A stretch of 64,000 bases of DNA from Motacilla alba alba (taxonomy: Eukaryota > Chordata > Aves > Passeriformes > Motacillidae): contig NC_052021.1 of NCBI RefSeq assembly GCF_015832195.1, positions 28,236,786 through 28,300,785 on the forward strand, read 5' to 3'. The notes under the pieces were generated by a model. That model did no database searches. It saw nothing but the letters and a program-made list of their open reading frames with translations, and was not told the DNA's origin. Made by a program: the position numbers and the translations under genes. Below are positions 48,801 to 58,844 of the stretch, piece after piece (position 1 is the stretch's first letter; every line of letters begins with the position of its first letter).

Positions 48801-51295
48801 ACCTCTCTGGAGGCAGAGGGCATACTGGTGCCACAAAACACTCTGGCTCATCACACTTTTTCACAAACCAGTCTTTTTTATAATTATGAGACCTTCTTCC
48901 ACTTCAAAACGTGGCATTCAGAGGAGCAGAGTAATAGTTTTCAACATGAAGTGCGTATGATTTGTTCTATCCATGAAGAAATAACTCCAAAAATGTGTAA
49001 GCTGGCCACAATGCACAGCAGCACAGAAGCCATCACAGGCTGCAGAACCCACACAAGAACTTGGGCAGGCAGTCAGAGGTAGCTCCTATTCAGCTCTCAC
49101 TGAAGCTCTGCACTTTAACTCGAATATGTGCACCTGAACAGCAGGCACTGCACTGTGGATGTGGCTGCATTTCATCAGTTACATGGAGCAAAGTGATTCA
49201 CCAAAGCCCTAATTCTGGGTTAAATTCTGGATTGCAAACAGAAAAAGAAGGATGTAAAACAACCCCATCACACCGATGTACCTTGTTGAAGCCTGTCTGG
49301 CCCAACCTTGTTTACAAACTAAGGACTTCTCTCCACAACATATGGGATTCTTATTTGGGCGTGAACTTCTGAAAATTTATTTATTTCCGAAAATATGACA
49401 TGATAAAGGCTGAGCATTTAAAAAATGCATGTCTCACACTTTTTCTCTGCCATTGCTGTATCATGTTTAGGAGTTTTCTTTAGGTTTTAATGAGGAACAA
49501 CACCTAATTATGAAGATATGTTTCCCTAAACAATATGTGGTAAAAAAATTTAAGGCTACTTGCTGGTATCAGAACTCACAGGCAAAAGTCTGCTTTCCAC
49601 AGTGTGACTCTGCCTTAGCACTGCAAAACTAAGAAATACTACACCAGTCACATGAACTAGCCATGTGCAGTTTTCATCTTCAATTACTAACAGATTAGAT
49701 TAAAAAATAATCTGAAACATTCAATTCAAACCTATTAAAAGAAAAAATAGAGATCTCCATCTTGTTTTCAGAGACTGTGAAATGCATGAGGTTCTGGTGT
49801 TCTTCACCAAAAGCAATTTTGCTGCTTTTCCTTCCATAAGCTGATGCTTATTTTCCTTCTTTGCAATTCCTTTCAAAACCATGCATCTAAAATAGACTCT
49901 ACCTCATTGTCCCAGTTTCCTCTTGTTGTTGCCATTAGTCTATGCAACTTTTTCCATGCATTCAGGACTAATTTTCATTAATCTCAAAGCACAGACTAAG
50001 CTTTGTTGAGGGGGGAAAAAAATGGGACAAGGCATCAAACCTTAAAAACAGCTTAAAAGAGATACTGCTGTTTAAATCAGATACCTCTGTAAAATATTCT
50101 TCCTTCCCAGTGAAACAAAAGCTCTACCAGGCCTAAAGATTCAGGTGCAGCTACTGGTTCTCATGTACAGACACGCACAGCTTTCAGTGATTTAACAATC
50201 CAGGAGCTACTTAAGCCATTAAATTGAGGTTCAGACCCTAAAATGAGTACTGAAAAAAGCATAAGTCATTACATGTATTTAGAAGAAATAAACAGAAATT
50301 ACAGACAGAAATAAGTAACAGTACCAAATCAGCACAGAAGAAATTCAGGGCAAAAGCTGAGGAGAGAAAAGCTCTCAGAGCCAGTTCCAAATTCTGCCCT
50401 GCACAGGTATTATGAGTAGGAAACAGCTGTGTTGGCAGGGCTGCACACACAGCCTGCCTCAGGTAGGGCTGCAGAGCCCCAGAGCCTGCCAAGAACATGC
50501 TCCTTCAGGCTATGGAGACTTGTAGCAGGGAAAATGGGGACAATCACTAGGACTGGAAGCATTGAAACTACAATACTTGACTACCATAAGCATGCTAAAA
50601 CTCCCAGCTACTAAAATGGAGGAAATGTGCAGCCAGCTCCCACTGCCCCACTCTCCAAATCACCCACCCTGAGAGCGTTTGGTAACAGCCATGAAATAGT
50701 CACATCACGAATTAGGGACATCATGACATGCCTGAAAGAAATACCTCTGACAACAAGCAGAAAAACACAGCACTAGATTTCAGAAAAGGATTCAGCAGCC
50801 ACCTCTTCAGTGGCTGGTTCCTTTAGATAAGAGCAATATTACTCTGAAAATCACAGACTGTAATAAAACATTGACCAGAAGCTCCCAGCAGCAAGTTTTC
50901 AAATCACTCAGCATAGACTTCAATCAAAACCATTGCTGCCAGCAACAGCAGCCATGTCTACAGCCATCTGAGGAAATTTGGAAAAGAAAAATAAGGACTC
51001 TTAATGGTAAGAACTCAAGATTTAGTCTGCAAATTTCTCATTGAAAAATTGATGATTTTGTCACACAGAAGTTCCCAACTGTGAAATAGATCAACCAAGA
51101 AACGTGCAGTGTCCAGGAAGAAAGAATTGCTATCAGAGCACAACATAATGAGTTGAAGCTTCTCATCTGCTGTTAGAACTCAATTATCAACTTGTGTAAG
51201 AACAAATTAGGAGCCTGAGAAGACACCCAGAAGGCAGAAATTCCCCTGTTCTGACCTGACCCTCAGACTCAGGAAAAAAAAAAAAAAAAAAAAAG
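42845..51295. other. non-coding single-copy DNA
   Basis: Long stretch with no recognised gene or well-preserved mobile element. The 168-codon plus-strand frame at 48576-49082 opens at a TTG, has no domain I recognise and is probably chance. The interval 46080-47050 is A+T-rich with almost no long frames. Conserved non-coding DNA is possible there but cannot be judged without alignment. Confidence 0.5.
51274..51294. repeat. (A)21 homopolymer
   Basis: An uninterrupted run of 21 A immediately before a MIR-like piece. No retroelement body was identified 5' of it. Confidence 0.95.
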
Positions 51296-51296
51296 C

Positions 51297-51400
51297 CCAG
51301 GACTTGTCTCACCTGTAAAATGAGGACTCTCTCTCACTATGGTCATGGTGATTTATTTGTCTGAAATGAGTAGTCTTTGATCTACATTTGTCAAAAAATC
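51297..51400 (+). mobile_element. MIR-like ancient SINE remnant
   Basis: It reads CTTGTCTCACCTGTAAAATG-AGGACT on the plus strand, close to the MIR segment TTTCCTCATCTGTAAAATGGGGAT. It continues with worn text ending near GTGATTTATTTGTCTGAAATGAG, where MIR has GTGAGGATTAAATGAG. Confidence 0.45.
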
Positions 51401-51404
51401 ATAA

Positions 51405-52485
51405 AGGAAAAGACAAGGATTGTAGTATAAAATAAATTCTTAAACTAAACAACTCTACTTTGACTACTGAGCAGGCTAGAAACTGCATCTGCCTTCTCTA
51501 CAATACCCACATTAACAGCATCAGGGTAGCACACTCCAACTTGCTAAAACTGGACATCAATAATATTTCTTCAACACTGGCCTCTGTCAAAATTCAGTGA
51601 CTTTTTCACAAAAAACACCACACCAATATTGATAAACCTCCTATTTCACATGTCTTTGTTTTCCTGAAGTAGTTGCTACTGGAGTAAGTACATCTCATGC
51701 TAATTCTTTCAACATTTAGGGAAAAAATTAGCAAAGATCATTGTATTTGATCACATCACACACTCCAATTTGTGCCTGTTTTCTCTAGCATAACTGAAGA
51801 TTATAGTAGTTAAAAATAGCCAGTTTTCCATTAACTTAGACCTTCATGATAACAAGCAGTTTTGACAGTTTTTAAGCAGTGTGAGATAACATGCACAAGT
51901 AGGTCACAGTTATACTTGGCTTTAGAAAAATGTCTTTCATCCAGGGAATTTACAGCTCTTTGCAAACAAGCCCTTAGGTAAGCAACAATCTATAAGGCTT
52001 ATTCCAACACCCAAATTCACTCATGTATGAGTCCTAACAGCAACTACTTAACAACAGCTGAAAGTAGAATATTAAGCCTTTTGCAAACTGCAAAACTAAA
52101 AAGCCTGAGTGACGTCAATGGCAGCTCTCCACTGATCCCAACAGGCTGTAGAGCAGGACATGAAAGTGCCCTGGGAAGGATTCCAACTTGACAGGGAAGA
52201 GAAAAGTGATTTTTCAAAGTTTGTTTCAGCTCCTAGTTCAGTCATAAGATTTCCAAAATGATTATTTGTTCAAGCTTCTGGGAATACTTGTCTGTGCTGC
52301 TTCATCTGGCATTTGGTCAGCACATCTGCTAAAGCCATACTACAAGGAAAGTGGTGGAAGAATGTTAGAGACCTTCCATTTACATAACAACAGGAGCTGA
52401 GAGACAGGTGTGAAGGACTGCAACAACAAGGTCTGTGAAGAGTGGAAGGAAAAAAGGAAGGTTTCAGAAAATTCATCTTAAAGCA
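51405..52485. other. non-coding single-copy DNA
   Basis: A+T-rich sequence. I see no gene, repeat or clear regulatory signal in it. Confidence 0.55.
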
Positions 52486-52490
52486 CAGGT

Positions 52491-52585
52491 GAGACATTAC
52501 TCTTCACAGCAGCCCCTCTGAAAAACTTAGGTACCATTATTTCCATTGCACAAGTAGGGAGGCATAAAACTCTTTAATCCAGAGT
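52491..52585 (-). mobile_element. MIR-like ancient SINE remnant
   Basis: The plus strand follows reverse-complement MIR: TTCACAGCAGCCCCTCTG for CTCACAACAACCCTATGAG, TAGGTACCATTATTTCCATT for TAGGTACTATTATTATCCCCATT, then GCACAAGTAGGGAGGC for ACAGATGAGGAAACTGAGGC. Order and spacing fit. Confidence 0.55.
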
Positions 52586-53110
52586 TCTATTTAAGGCAAA
52601 ATTACATGAATTTGTATTATTAGTTATAATTTATGTATTGATTTATAATGTGTCAGAATTTCAGTGACTACATGGGTAGTTTTGGTTAAATAACAACAAA
52701 GAACTAGAGCAGGAAAGTTAAAAGGAATGGTCCAAAAGTCACGAGGTACTGCTGGATTTGAGGAGTTTCTTCTGTCATCTGTTGCAGTCAGTTCACTACA
52801 CCATGCTGCCTCCTGGAGCAAAAGAGATGAATAGAGAGCTGCACAGATTGAACACTGGTAATACTGTGAGGATTTTTACTACCCCTTGAATACCCTCTGC
52901 AGTTTAGTAAGAAAAATGTCACGGGTGAATGTTTAACCCTTTTGCTATGCTAGTTATGCTTGGTTTATAATCAACAAGCAGACAGCTCCAAGTGCATGAT
53001 GTATTCAGAATAATAATGATCACCTTTGGACATCTACCACTACGTAAAATATTAACAATCAATATTCGCTGAGCTTGCAGACCATAATGATAGTGTGGCT
53101 TTAATGTGAC

Positions 53111-53121
53111 TGCATATGCAT
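53111..53121. promoter_or_regulatory. POU palindrome (MORE-like element)
   Basis: TGCATATGCAT matches 11 of 12 positions of the MORE element ATGCATATGCAT, on which two POU-domain factors bind as a dimer. TGCATATGCA itself is a perfect palindrome. It lies in an A+T-rich stretch with homeodomain-type TAAT cores, about 1.8 kb from the CpG island. The match is seen in the sequence; occupancy is inference. Confidence 0.4.
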
Positions 53122-53499
53122 GAGGTAATCTGCCTTCATGAAGCACAGGGTCCCTATCTGGCATTTAAACAAAGCCCTAACCCCATAAACACTCACTTGT
53201 GCTACATTCTCATGAGTAACCTCATGAAGACCTGTCATATCACTTAAATGTGTAAAAGTAAGTTTCTATGTTGACTTTTAACAGCAGTAGTGTTTAAAAT
53301 TATTAATAATGACAGTGGTCTATAATGTTTTACACACAAACAGCCTTTGGTCAGCACTGAATAAATCTATTTGTTTACCCAGACTCACACATTTTCCTCA
53401 TAAATCTACTTGTTTAACTTTAAGAAGATATATTGATGGAAATTAATATCTTCATCTGTTTCCTGAATCTTATTCACTACTTCCCTAAAGACCTATGGA

Positions 53500-53506
<7 letters not shown>

Positions 53507-53544
<38 letters not shown>
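53507..53544. repeat. (TC)19 microsatellite
   Basis: An uninterrupted TC dinucleotide array of 19 units. It is likely to be polymorphic in length. Confidence 0.98.
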
Positions 53545-53546
<2 letters not shown>

Positions 53547-55347
53547 ATTAATTACTCTGAAAAAACGAGATGGCACGAGAGGGACTGAGAAAGAATTCAC
53601 TTTCCTTCTCCAGGCAGCTCTCCAGTAGAATTAAGCAGGCATCAAACATCATGTGTTGTGCAGATGAATGGGAAAGAGGGACAGTGGGGGGAGGAAAAGG
53701 AAAGATGGCCAGTGGAAATGTTCCCTGGCTTCCCATTCTGTATGGTTCAGTTTTTGTGAGTCATCTGCAAAGCTGAAATTGCAAAGTCTTTATGTCACTT
53801 TTTCAAATCCAGGTATCCCTTCAATACTAATCTGCTCCAGGTTATAAAGCTTTGCTGGGTGTTCCCCACAAGTACTAATGCAGCCTTAGCACAGCACTGA
53901 TGCTCATATGCTTAGTGTTCTTCCAGAAATGGATTCTTTAGAGACCAATATAGTCCATTTCTCCCTACAGCAAGAAATCTACTGTTCCATGAAGAATTAT
54001 GCCACTCTAACACCATTTATTATTTATATCTAAAATGGGTGTGATGCTTTAGGAGTACGGTCATAGCCACAAAGTGCCGACAACCCTTAAGGAGTCACAC
54101 CATGTCTTCAATGAGCATGAAGCTCCCTTGGATGTCAACAGCAATCCAAGCAGATGAAAGAACTGGTCCATGCTGAGCAGTATTCATGAAGATGCAGAGA
54201 TCAAAGTAGAAACAAATAAGATGCACCCTTACATCCGGGGGGTTGTCAATTTGTAATATATATATTTTTATAAAGTATTTGTTTAAAGCCAGAGATAGCC
54301 AGGGAGTGGTTTCACTTGACATTAATGTGCAGATAATTATCTGTCTTCAGGAGATGCTTACAAGTATTTCTGCTTTGTTATGACAACATTCAGAAAATGC
54401 TTAACTAAAGTTAAGCATTGTCTCCAGTCCTTTAATTTCTACTGAGTATAATAAAAACCCTAAAGCATCAGTCTTTGTGCCACACCTGTGCCAGTTTCTC
54501 ATATTGGAAGCATAACTTTGGGACAAGATGAGATCTGCAATCAATGAGGCTGATCAGTTCATCTCCAGCCCAGCATGGACAAACACACAGCCAGAGTTTT
54601 CACACAAATGTACACAAATTACAAAGGCTATTCAAGTTTAAGCCATAATGTTAAAAAATGCAAATCTGAAGTAAAACTCAAAACGTTAATTTCAAACCAG
54701 ATGCAAATGTCCATCAGAGGTACAAAGCGACGATTGGATTTACCACCACACCCTACCAGGAGCACTTGCGTTACCAATGACAGGTCAAGCCGGATGCCTC
54801 ACTGCGCTCATCAGACACCCAGTTCCAATCCGTTACCGTTCCTTGGGCAGCAACACCCGCCGAGGTCTGACCCTACGCCCACCCTCACCACCGTGCTCCT
54901 TTCTCTGCACACATCCATACATTCCCACCGTCACTGAACGCGTACCGAGCCGCCGCACTTCCCCGTGCCCCTACAGCCGCGCCCGGGCGCCGGGGAAGGC
55001 GGAACGGGATCGCCTGCCCGGCCGGCAGGTGCGGCGGGTGCCCGGCCCCGGAGGATGCTCTGCGGCGTCCAGCCCCGCTGCAGCCCGCCCCGGAGCCCCC
55101 CGCACGGCCCAGCTGCAGAACGGCACCGGGCAGGCGACGGCCGGCGGGGGATCATCCCTGGCCGCCCCCAGCCCCGAAATCGCCGGCGCAGCCTCGGGGT
55201 GCGGGGCACCGCAGCGCGGCCGGGCGGCAAGGTCAGCGCGGCTCCGCCGCCCGCGGGGACGCGAGCCCGGCGCTGCCCCGGCGCGGCAGAGAACCCACCT
55301 CTGGCAGACATGGCTCAGCCTCGGGCTCGGCAGCGGCGGAACTGCCG

Positions 55348-55351
55348 CTGC

Positions 55352-55402
<51 letters not shown>

Positions 55403-55413
55403 GGCGGCGGCGG
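55348..55413. repeat. interrupted CTG/CAG triplet repeat with CGG tail
   Basis: Plus strand: three CTG, two TTG, thirteen CTG (55363-55401), then four CGG (55402-55413). On the minus strand this is (CCG)4, thirteen CAG, two CAA, three CAG, the arrangement seen in many vertebrate polyglutamine or 5'-UTR CAG repeats. Read in minus frames it gives Gln18, Ser/Asn or Ala/Thr; in plus frames Leu, Cys or Ala/Val. The glutamine frame stops ten codons after the tract unless spliced; the serine and alanine frames stay open. Because no ATG lies upstream on the minus strand for about 0.9 kb within the island, the tract may be 5' untranslated on that strand. Confidence 0.95.
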
Positions 55414-55530
55414 CAGCGCACGGCCCGCACCGCCCTGCGCCCTCCGCGCCGCGGCGGCCGATGCGGGGGGCGGCGGCCGATGCTGGGCCGGGCCGGGGCG
55501 GGCGGGTCCGCGCCGCCGCCGCGCTCCCTC

Positions 55531-55550
55531 CCTGCCCTGCCCTGCCCTGC
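55531..55550. repeat. (CCTGC)4 pentamer repeat
   Basis: Four exact tandem CCTGC units inside the CpG island, 130 bases from the triplet repeat. Confidence 0.95.
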
Positions 55551-55611
55551 TCCGCTCTGCCCGGCCCGCCGCGGTGCGGGGCGGCGCCGGGGGCGGGAGC
55601 GCGGCTGCCGG

Positions 55612-55862
55612 CGCGGTGTGTGCGGGCTGTGTGTGTGCAGGTCTGTGTGTGTGTGCGGGTCTGTGTGTGTGCGCGGCTCTGGCTCTGGCTGTGCGTGTGC
55701 CGGCGCGGTGTGTGCGGGTCTGGCTCTGTGTGTGTGTGCGGCTCTGGCTGTGCGTGTGCCGGCGCGGTGTGTGCGGGTCTGGCTCTGTGTGTGTGTGCGG
55801 CTCTGGCTGTGCCTGTGCCGGCGCGGTGTGTGCGGGCTGTGTGTGTGCGGCTCTGGCTGTGC
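55612..55862. repeat. 59-bp GT-rich minisatellite
   Basis: Units starting GGCTCTGGCTGTGC begin at 55681, 55740 and 55799. The first two are identical over 59 bases. The third has one substitution (GCCTGTGCC for GCGTGTGCC) and a shortened end. Shorter, rearranged relatives of the GGTGTGTGCGGG and GTCTGTGTGTGT parts extend the array back to about 55612. The block alternates CpG-rich and GT-rich segments (GTGTGTGTGTGCG), which favours left-handed (Z) DNA. It is the source of the Cys/Val-rich or Thr/His-rich translations of this island, which should not be taken as a protein. Confidence 0.92.
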
Positions 55863-56154
55863 GGAGCGGCCGCGGGGCGGGGCGGCGCCGGCGGAGCCAC
55901 CGCGGCCGCAGCCGCTGCCGGGCGCGGTGACTGCGCGGGGAGCGGCGCTCGGGCGCGGCGGGGCGAGGTGCGGGGCGCGGTGCCGCAGAGGGCGACAGTC
56001 GGGGACAGTCGGGGACAACCGCGCCGCCGGCAAAAGCCACGAACGCCAAGCGGAGCAGCGCGGCAGAGCTCCAGCTCCTCGGAGTGCTGGATAGGCGTGT
56101 CTGCTCACTGACGGCGCCGGGCGACAGCAGCTCCGCTCGTTCGGGACCTGGCGC

Positions 56155-58100
56155 TGAAGTCTGTGGCACTACTTGAAATTCACGCACCGAACAGCAAAGA
56201 CATACCCGCGTAACTGTATGTAAATTGTATATAAACACAGAATTTCTAGTAATGTTGTCTGAAAAGCAATCATGGCATTAACACACAGAAAAGAGCATTC
56301 AGCTTTCTCCTGGCCCATTAATAAAAATACTAAGCGACCAAATGCAACGTACCAGAAAAACAAGATCAGTATCTGGTGGACACCTTCACCCAGCCTCCAG
56401 CCTACTGAAGCCATAGCACACTAAAAAGAAAACCCCTACGCCACCAGATTATTAGATGGTGGCAAGAGTTAAGCAAATCAACAATCTAGTTTGTCAAGAA
56501 CGACAGGTTAGAAGACCACATCAGAATAGTGCAGTTAAAACATTAGAGCAGACTTTTATCAATTTCAGAATGGGCAACTATGAACTAAAAAACAGAAAGC
56601 CCAATCTGTGATGTTCTGCAAGGAGCCAACATGCAAACTGAATGACAGGAAAGACTGAATCACACTCCTCCACTCTGATCTACCATGCACTACACATCTT
56701 CATACTAGCAAGAAGCCTACACAATTTTTCTATCAAAAAACCCCACAATTACCGGAATCATATCTAAGAGAGGTGGTAAAGATTGCATTAGCCCGTGGCC
56801 ACAGGTCAGGAATGGATGCTAGTAAGTGTACAATGGATTCTCACTGCTGTCTGCAAGTGCAGCCCAGCCCGTGCCTCTGGCACTGCTCACCTTCCCCCTC
56901 ATGCCAGCCAAGCAGGGAAGGCATTTGTGTAGGGAAGCATGGAAGCAGCACTCACATGCCCCCTCCTCAGCGGATACAGGCACAAAAAATGAATTGGTGC
57001 ATCTGTTTGCCTGAATTTGTGCTCATGCTCACACGCTGCCAAGACTTTCAGCCACATCCATCTCTGTTTGCCATGGATTACCCCAGTGTTCCATACACTT
57101 CAATCATATTCCTCATATCATTCTGTTGTCCTCCCCCTTGCAAATATTTCTGAATCTGGCAACAGGAATAAAATAAATCTAAAGTTTTTCTTCTCTCTCT
57201 CGAAACTCTTATGGCATTATCCTTAGCTGGTGATCTGACATCCTTTGAAAAACAATTCTTTTCCCTTCTCTTTTTTTCTGAGATTAGAAGAATTTTCCAC
57301 TTGCAAATAACTCAAAATTTCTTTCTTGTCCAGAAGAGGCAAGGTTTTCCTCAGTCAATGTAGTATGACAGCATTTTGTGGTTTTAATTAAGTCATTTCC
57401 TATTCACTTCCTCAGTGAGTTTCTGACTAGCACTATCACAGGTTCTCCCATGTGGTACTTAATAGATGGCTTTAAAAAGAAGGTTCAGGAACATGCAGAA
57501 ATTAGCTTTTTAATTAAGAACTTCCTTTCTTTATACTGCTAGGAAGTAGGAAGGGAAAGGCATTTGTACCTTGGGATTCTATAGAACACAAAGAGTTTAT
57601 TCCATTCATTGTGTAAACTCTCTGTGGCAGAGAAGTTGAACAGACATGTTGGCCAGAGAATACTAAAATGGGTCACATACAGCACTCATTTCTTAAAGTG
57701 AGCTTTTTAGCTAGGTTTCTTGAGGACCTGAGGCTGATGGAGTTTTATTTTCCTGTCTGTCCCCTCCATCAAGTCACCGCAAGAATTTTCAGATTTGGAT
57801 ATGGAGAATTTCAATTCAGGTTGACTAAAAGGTATAATTCAGAACAAGTTCTACATCCCTATGAGTTTTGTAGTAATTAGGACTTAAGAAGAAAAATTAA
57901 AATAAAGGAGAAAAGCTGCAGTGGAGACAGTAACCAGTTCTTGAGGCCATGTCTTTATTAGCGACAAGTACCAGTTGGGCAATCTGCATGTGGGCAGCTA
58001 AATCAGCTCCTGAGGTTGCTGTCTGAGATCCTCCCAGTATCTAGGGAATGTGGAAGGAAGCTGAAGAGGGTGGAAAAGGAAAGTACGGAGAAGTGAGGCA
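56155..58100. other. non-coding single-copy DNA right of the CpG island
   Basis: Returns abruptly to A+T-rich DNA. No gene or well-preserved element is recognised. The 126-codon plus-strand frame at 56773-57153 shows no motif. Confidence 0.5.
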
Positions 58101-58104
58101 CCAT

Positions 58105-58180
58105 TGTTAATATTTTACAGGTGAAGTTGAGTCAGAGAAGATGGACAAGCCAATCCAAGGTTTGCTCACTCTCCTATGCA
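58105..58180 (-). mobile_element. MIR-like ancient SINE remnant (weak)
   Basis: ATATTTTACAGGTGAAGTTG is followed by AGTCAGAGAAGATGGACAAG and CCAATCCAAGGTT. These correspond to CATTTTACAGATGAGGAAACTG, GGCACAGAGAGGTTAAGT and CCCAAGGTC on the reverse complement of MIR. Confidence 0.45.
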
Positions 58181-58184
58181 CTGC

Positions 58185-58740
58185 CTCTTCTCTTAGCCCA
58201 GCCCCTGTGCTCCTGCTTCCCTCACTGCAGTGCTGGCTTGAGCCCCGTGGAACTACTTTAGCTCATTAATTAACAAAGACTGGTTCACTTTCTGTATGCA
58301 AACTCCCTACGTTTGCTGTCTGAACCAAAGGCCCAGATAAACACTGGAACATGACTGAAGGCAAGTGCAGAACTGCACAGCCAGGAAGGCTGAGGAACCA
58401 TTAGAGGCAACAGAGCAGATCCTTTTTAGCAGCAGCAGCTGTTGAGCTGTTTGATTGAACCATTTCCTGACTACTTTAGAAGTCCATTAAGGAGCAGTGA
58501 TTGACATTGTTTTATTTCAGGCATCTACCTGAGGCTCCTGAATTAGTCAGCTGGGAAGTAGAATCCTATCTCTCGCATTTTGCTATTGACTGTGCAGACT
58601 AAGCTTCTACCTCATAGTGTTAAAAGATCCATTAAGGTAATTTTTTTAAGGTATTCAAGCTTCAAGAGATCCAAACAGGCACCTCATGATTTTTCAGAGA
58701 TGCCCAAATATTAACACATTTTACCAAACAATAGATGTTT
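58185..58740. other. non-coding single-copy DNA
   Basis: Lies between two MIR-like pieces in the same orientation. I see nothing else in it. Confidence 0.5.
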
Positions 58741-58759
58741 CCAAGTCCTGTCTCAATGT

Positions 58760-58840
58760 CCTTGAGGAGCTAAGTGTGTTGTCCAAGGTCACAGAGAAAA
58801 TCTATGTCAGAGAAAAGCACAGAACTTGCATCTTCAAAGA
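58760..58840 (-). mobile_element. MIR-like ancient SINE remnant
   Basis: GAGGAGCTAAGTGTGTTG-TCCAAGGTCACAGAG is followed by a CTATGTCAGAG segment and GAACTTGCATCTTC. This matches GAGGTTAAGTAACTTGCCC-AAGGTCACACAG, AAGTGGCAGAG and GAACCCAGGTC in order. Confidence 0.5.
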
Positions 58841-58844
58841 AAAT

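Larger units (their letters stand above)
52600..54905. other. non-coding DNA flanking the CpG island, enhancer-like in part
   Basis: No gene recognised. The part at about 52940-53180 has an enhancer-like composition and holds a POU-type palindrome (listed separately). The TC microsatellite is at 53507-53544 and an exact octamer ATGCAAAT at 54701-54708. A minus-strand terminal-exon-like frame at 54095-54172 (a pyrimidine tract, then CTGCTCAG, then 25 codons to a stop) was considered too weak to call. Confidence 0.45.
54910..56150. promoter_or_regulatory. CpG island, probable promoter and first exon of an unidentified gene
   Basis: About 1.2 kb with very high G+C and near-undepleted CpG, against an A+T-rich, CpG-poor background over tens of kilobases. 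In vertebrates such islands mark transcription start sites. It contains an Sp1/KLF box GGGGCGGGGC at 55874-55883, a CCTGC pentamer array at 55531-55550, a duplicated GACAGTCGGG at 55994-56013, a triplet repeat and a minisatellite (listed separately). Donor-like sites exist on both strands: minus strand CCAGAG/GTGGGT at 55297/55298; plus strand GGCAAG/GTCAGC near 55231 and GGCGAG/GTGCGG near 55966. Long frames are open in most of the six frames, as expected from GC content, so open frames do not reveal the coding strand. No domain is recognised. Confidence 0.8.

Noticed and set aside
48576..49082. 168-codon plus-strand frame
   Set aside because: Longest open frame outside repeats and GC-rich DNA, but it starts at TTG, has no recognisable motif or splice borders, and one such frame in 64 kb over six frames is not surprising.
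54095..54172. Terminal-exon-like minus-strand segment
   Set aside because: A pyrimidine-rich tract and CAG precede 25 open codons and a stop, but no partner exon or recognisable protein supports it.
54777..56111. 444-codon plus-strand frame and five other frames of 245-321 codons across the CpG island
   Set aside because: All overlap one another on both strands, translate the triplet repeat and GT minisatellite into low-complexity Cys/Val or Thr/His runs, mostly lack an ATG in position, and show no domain. Stop codons are simply rare at this GC content.
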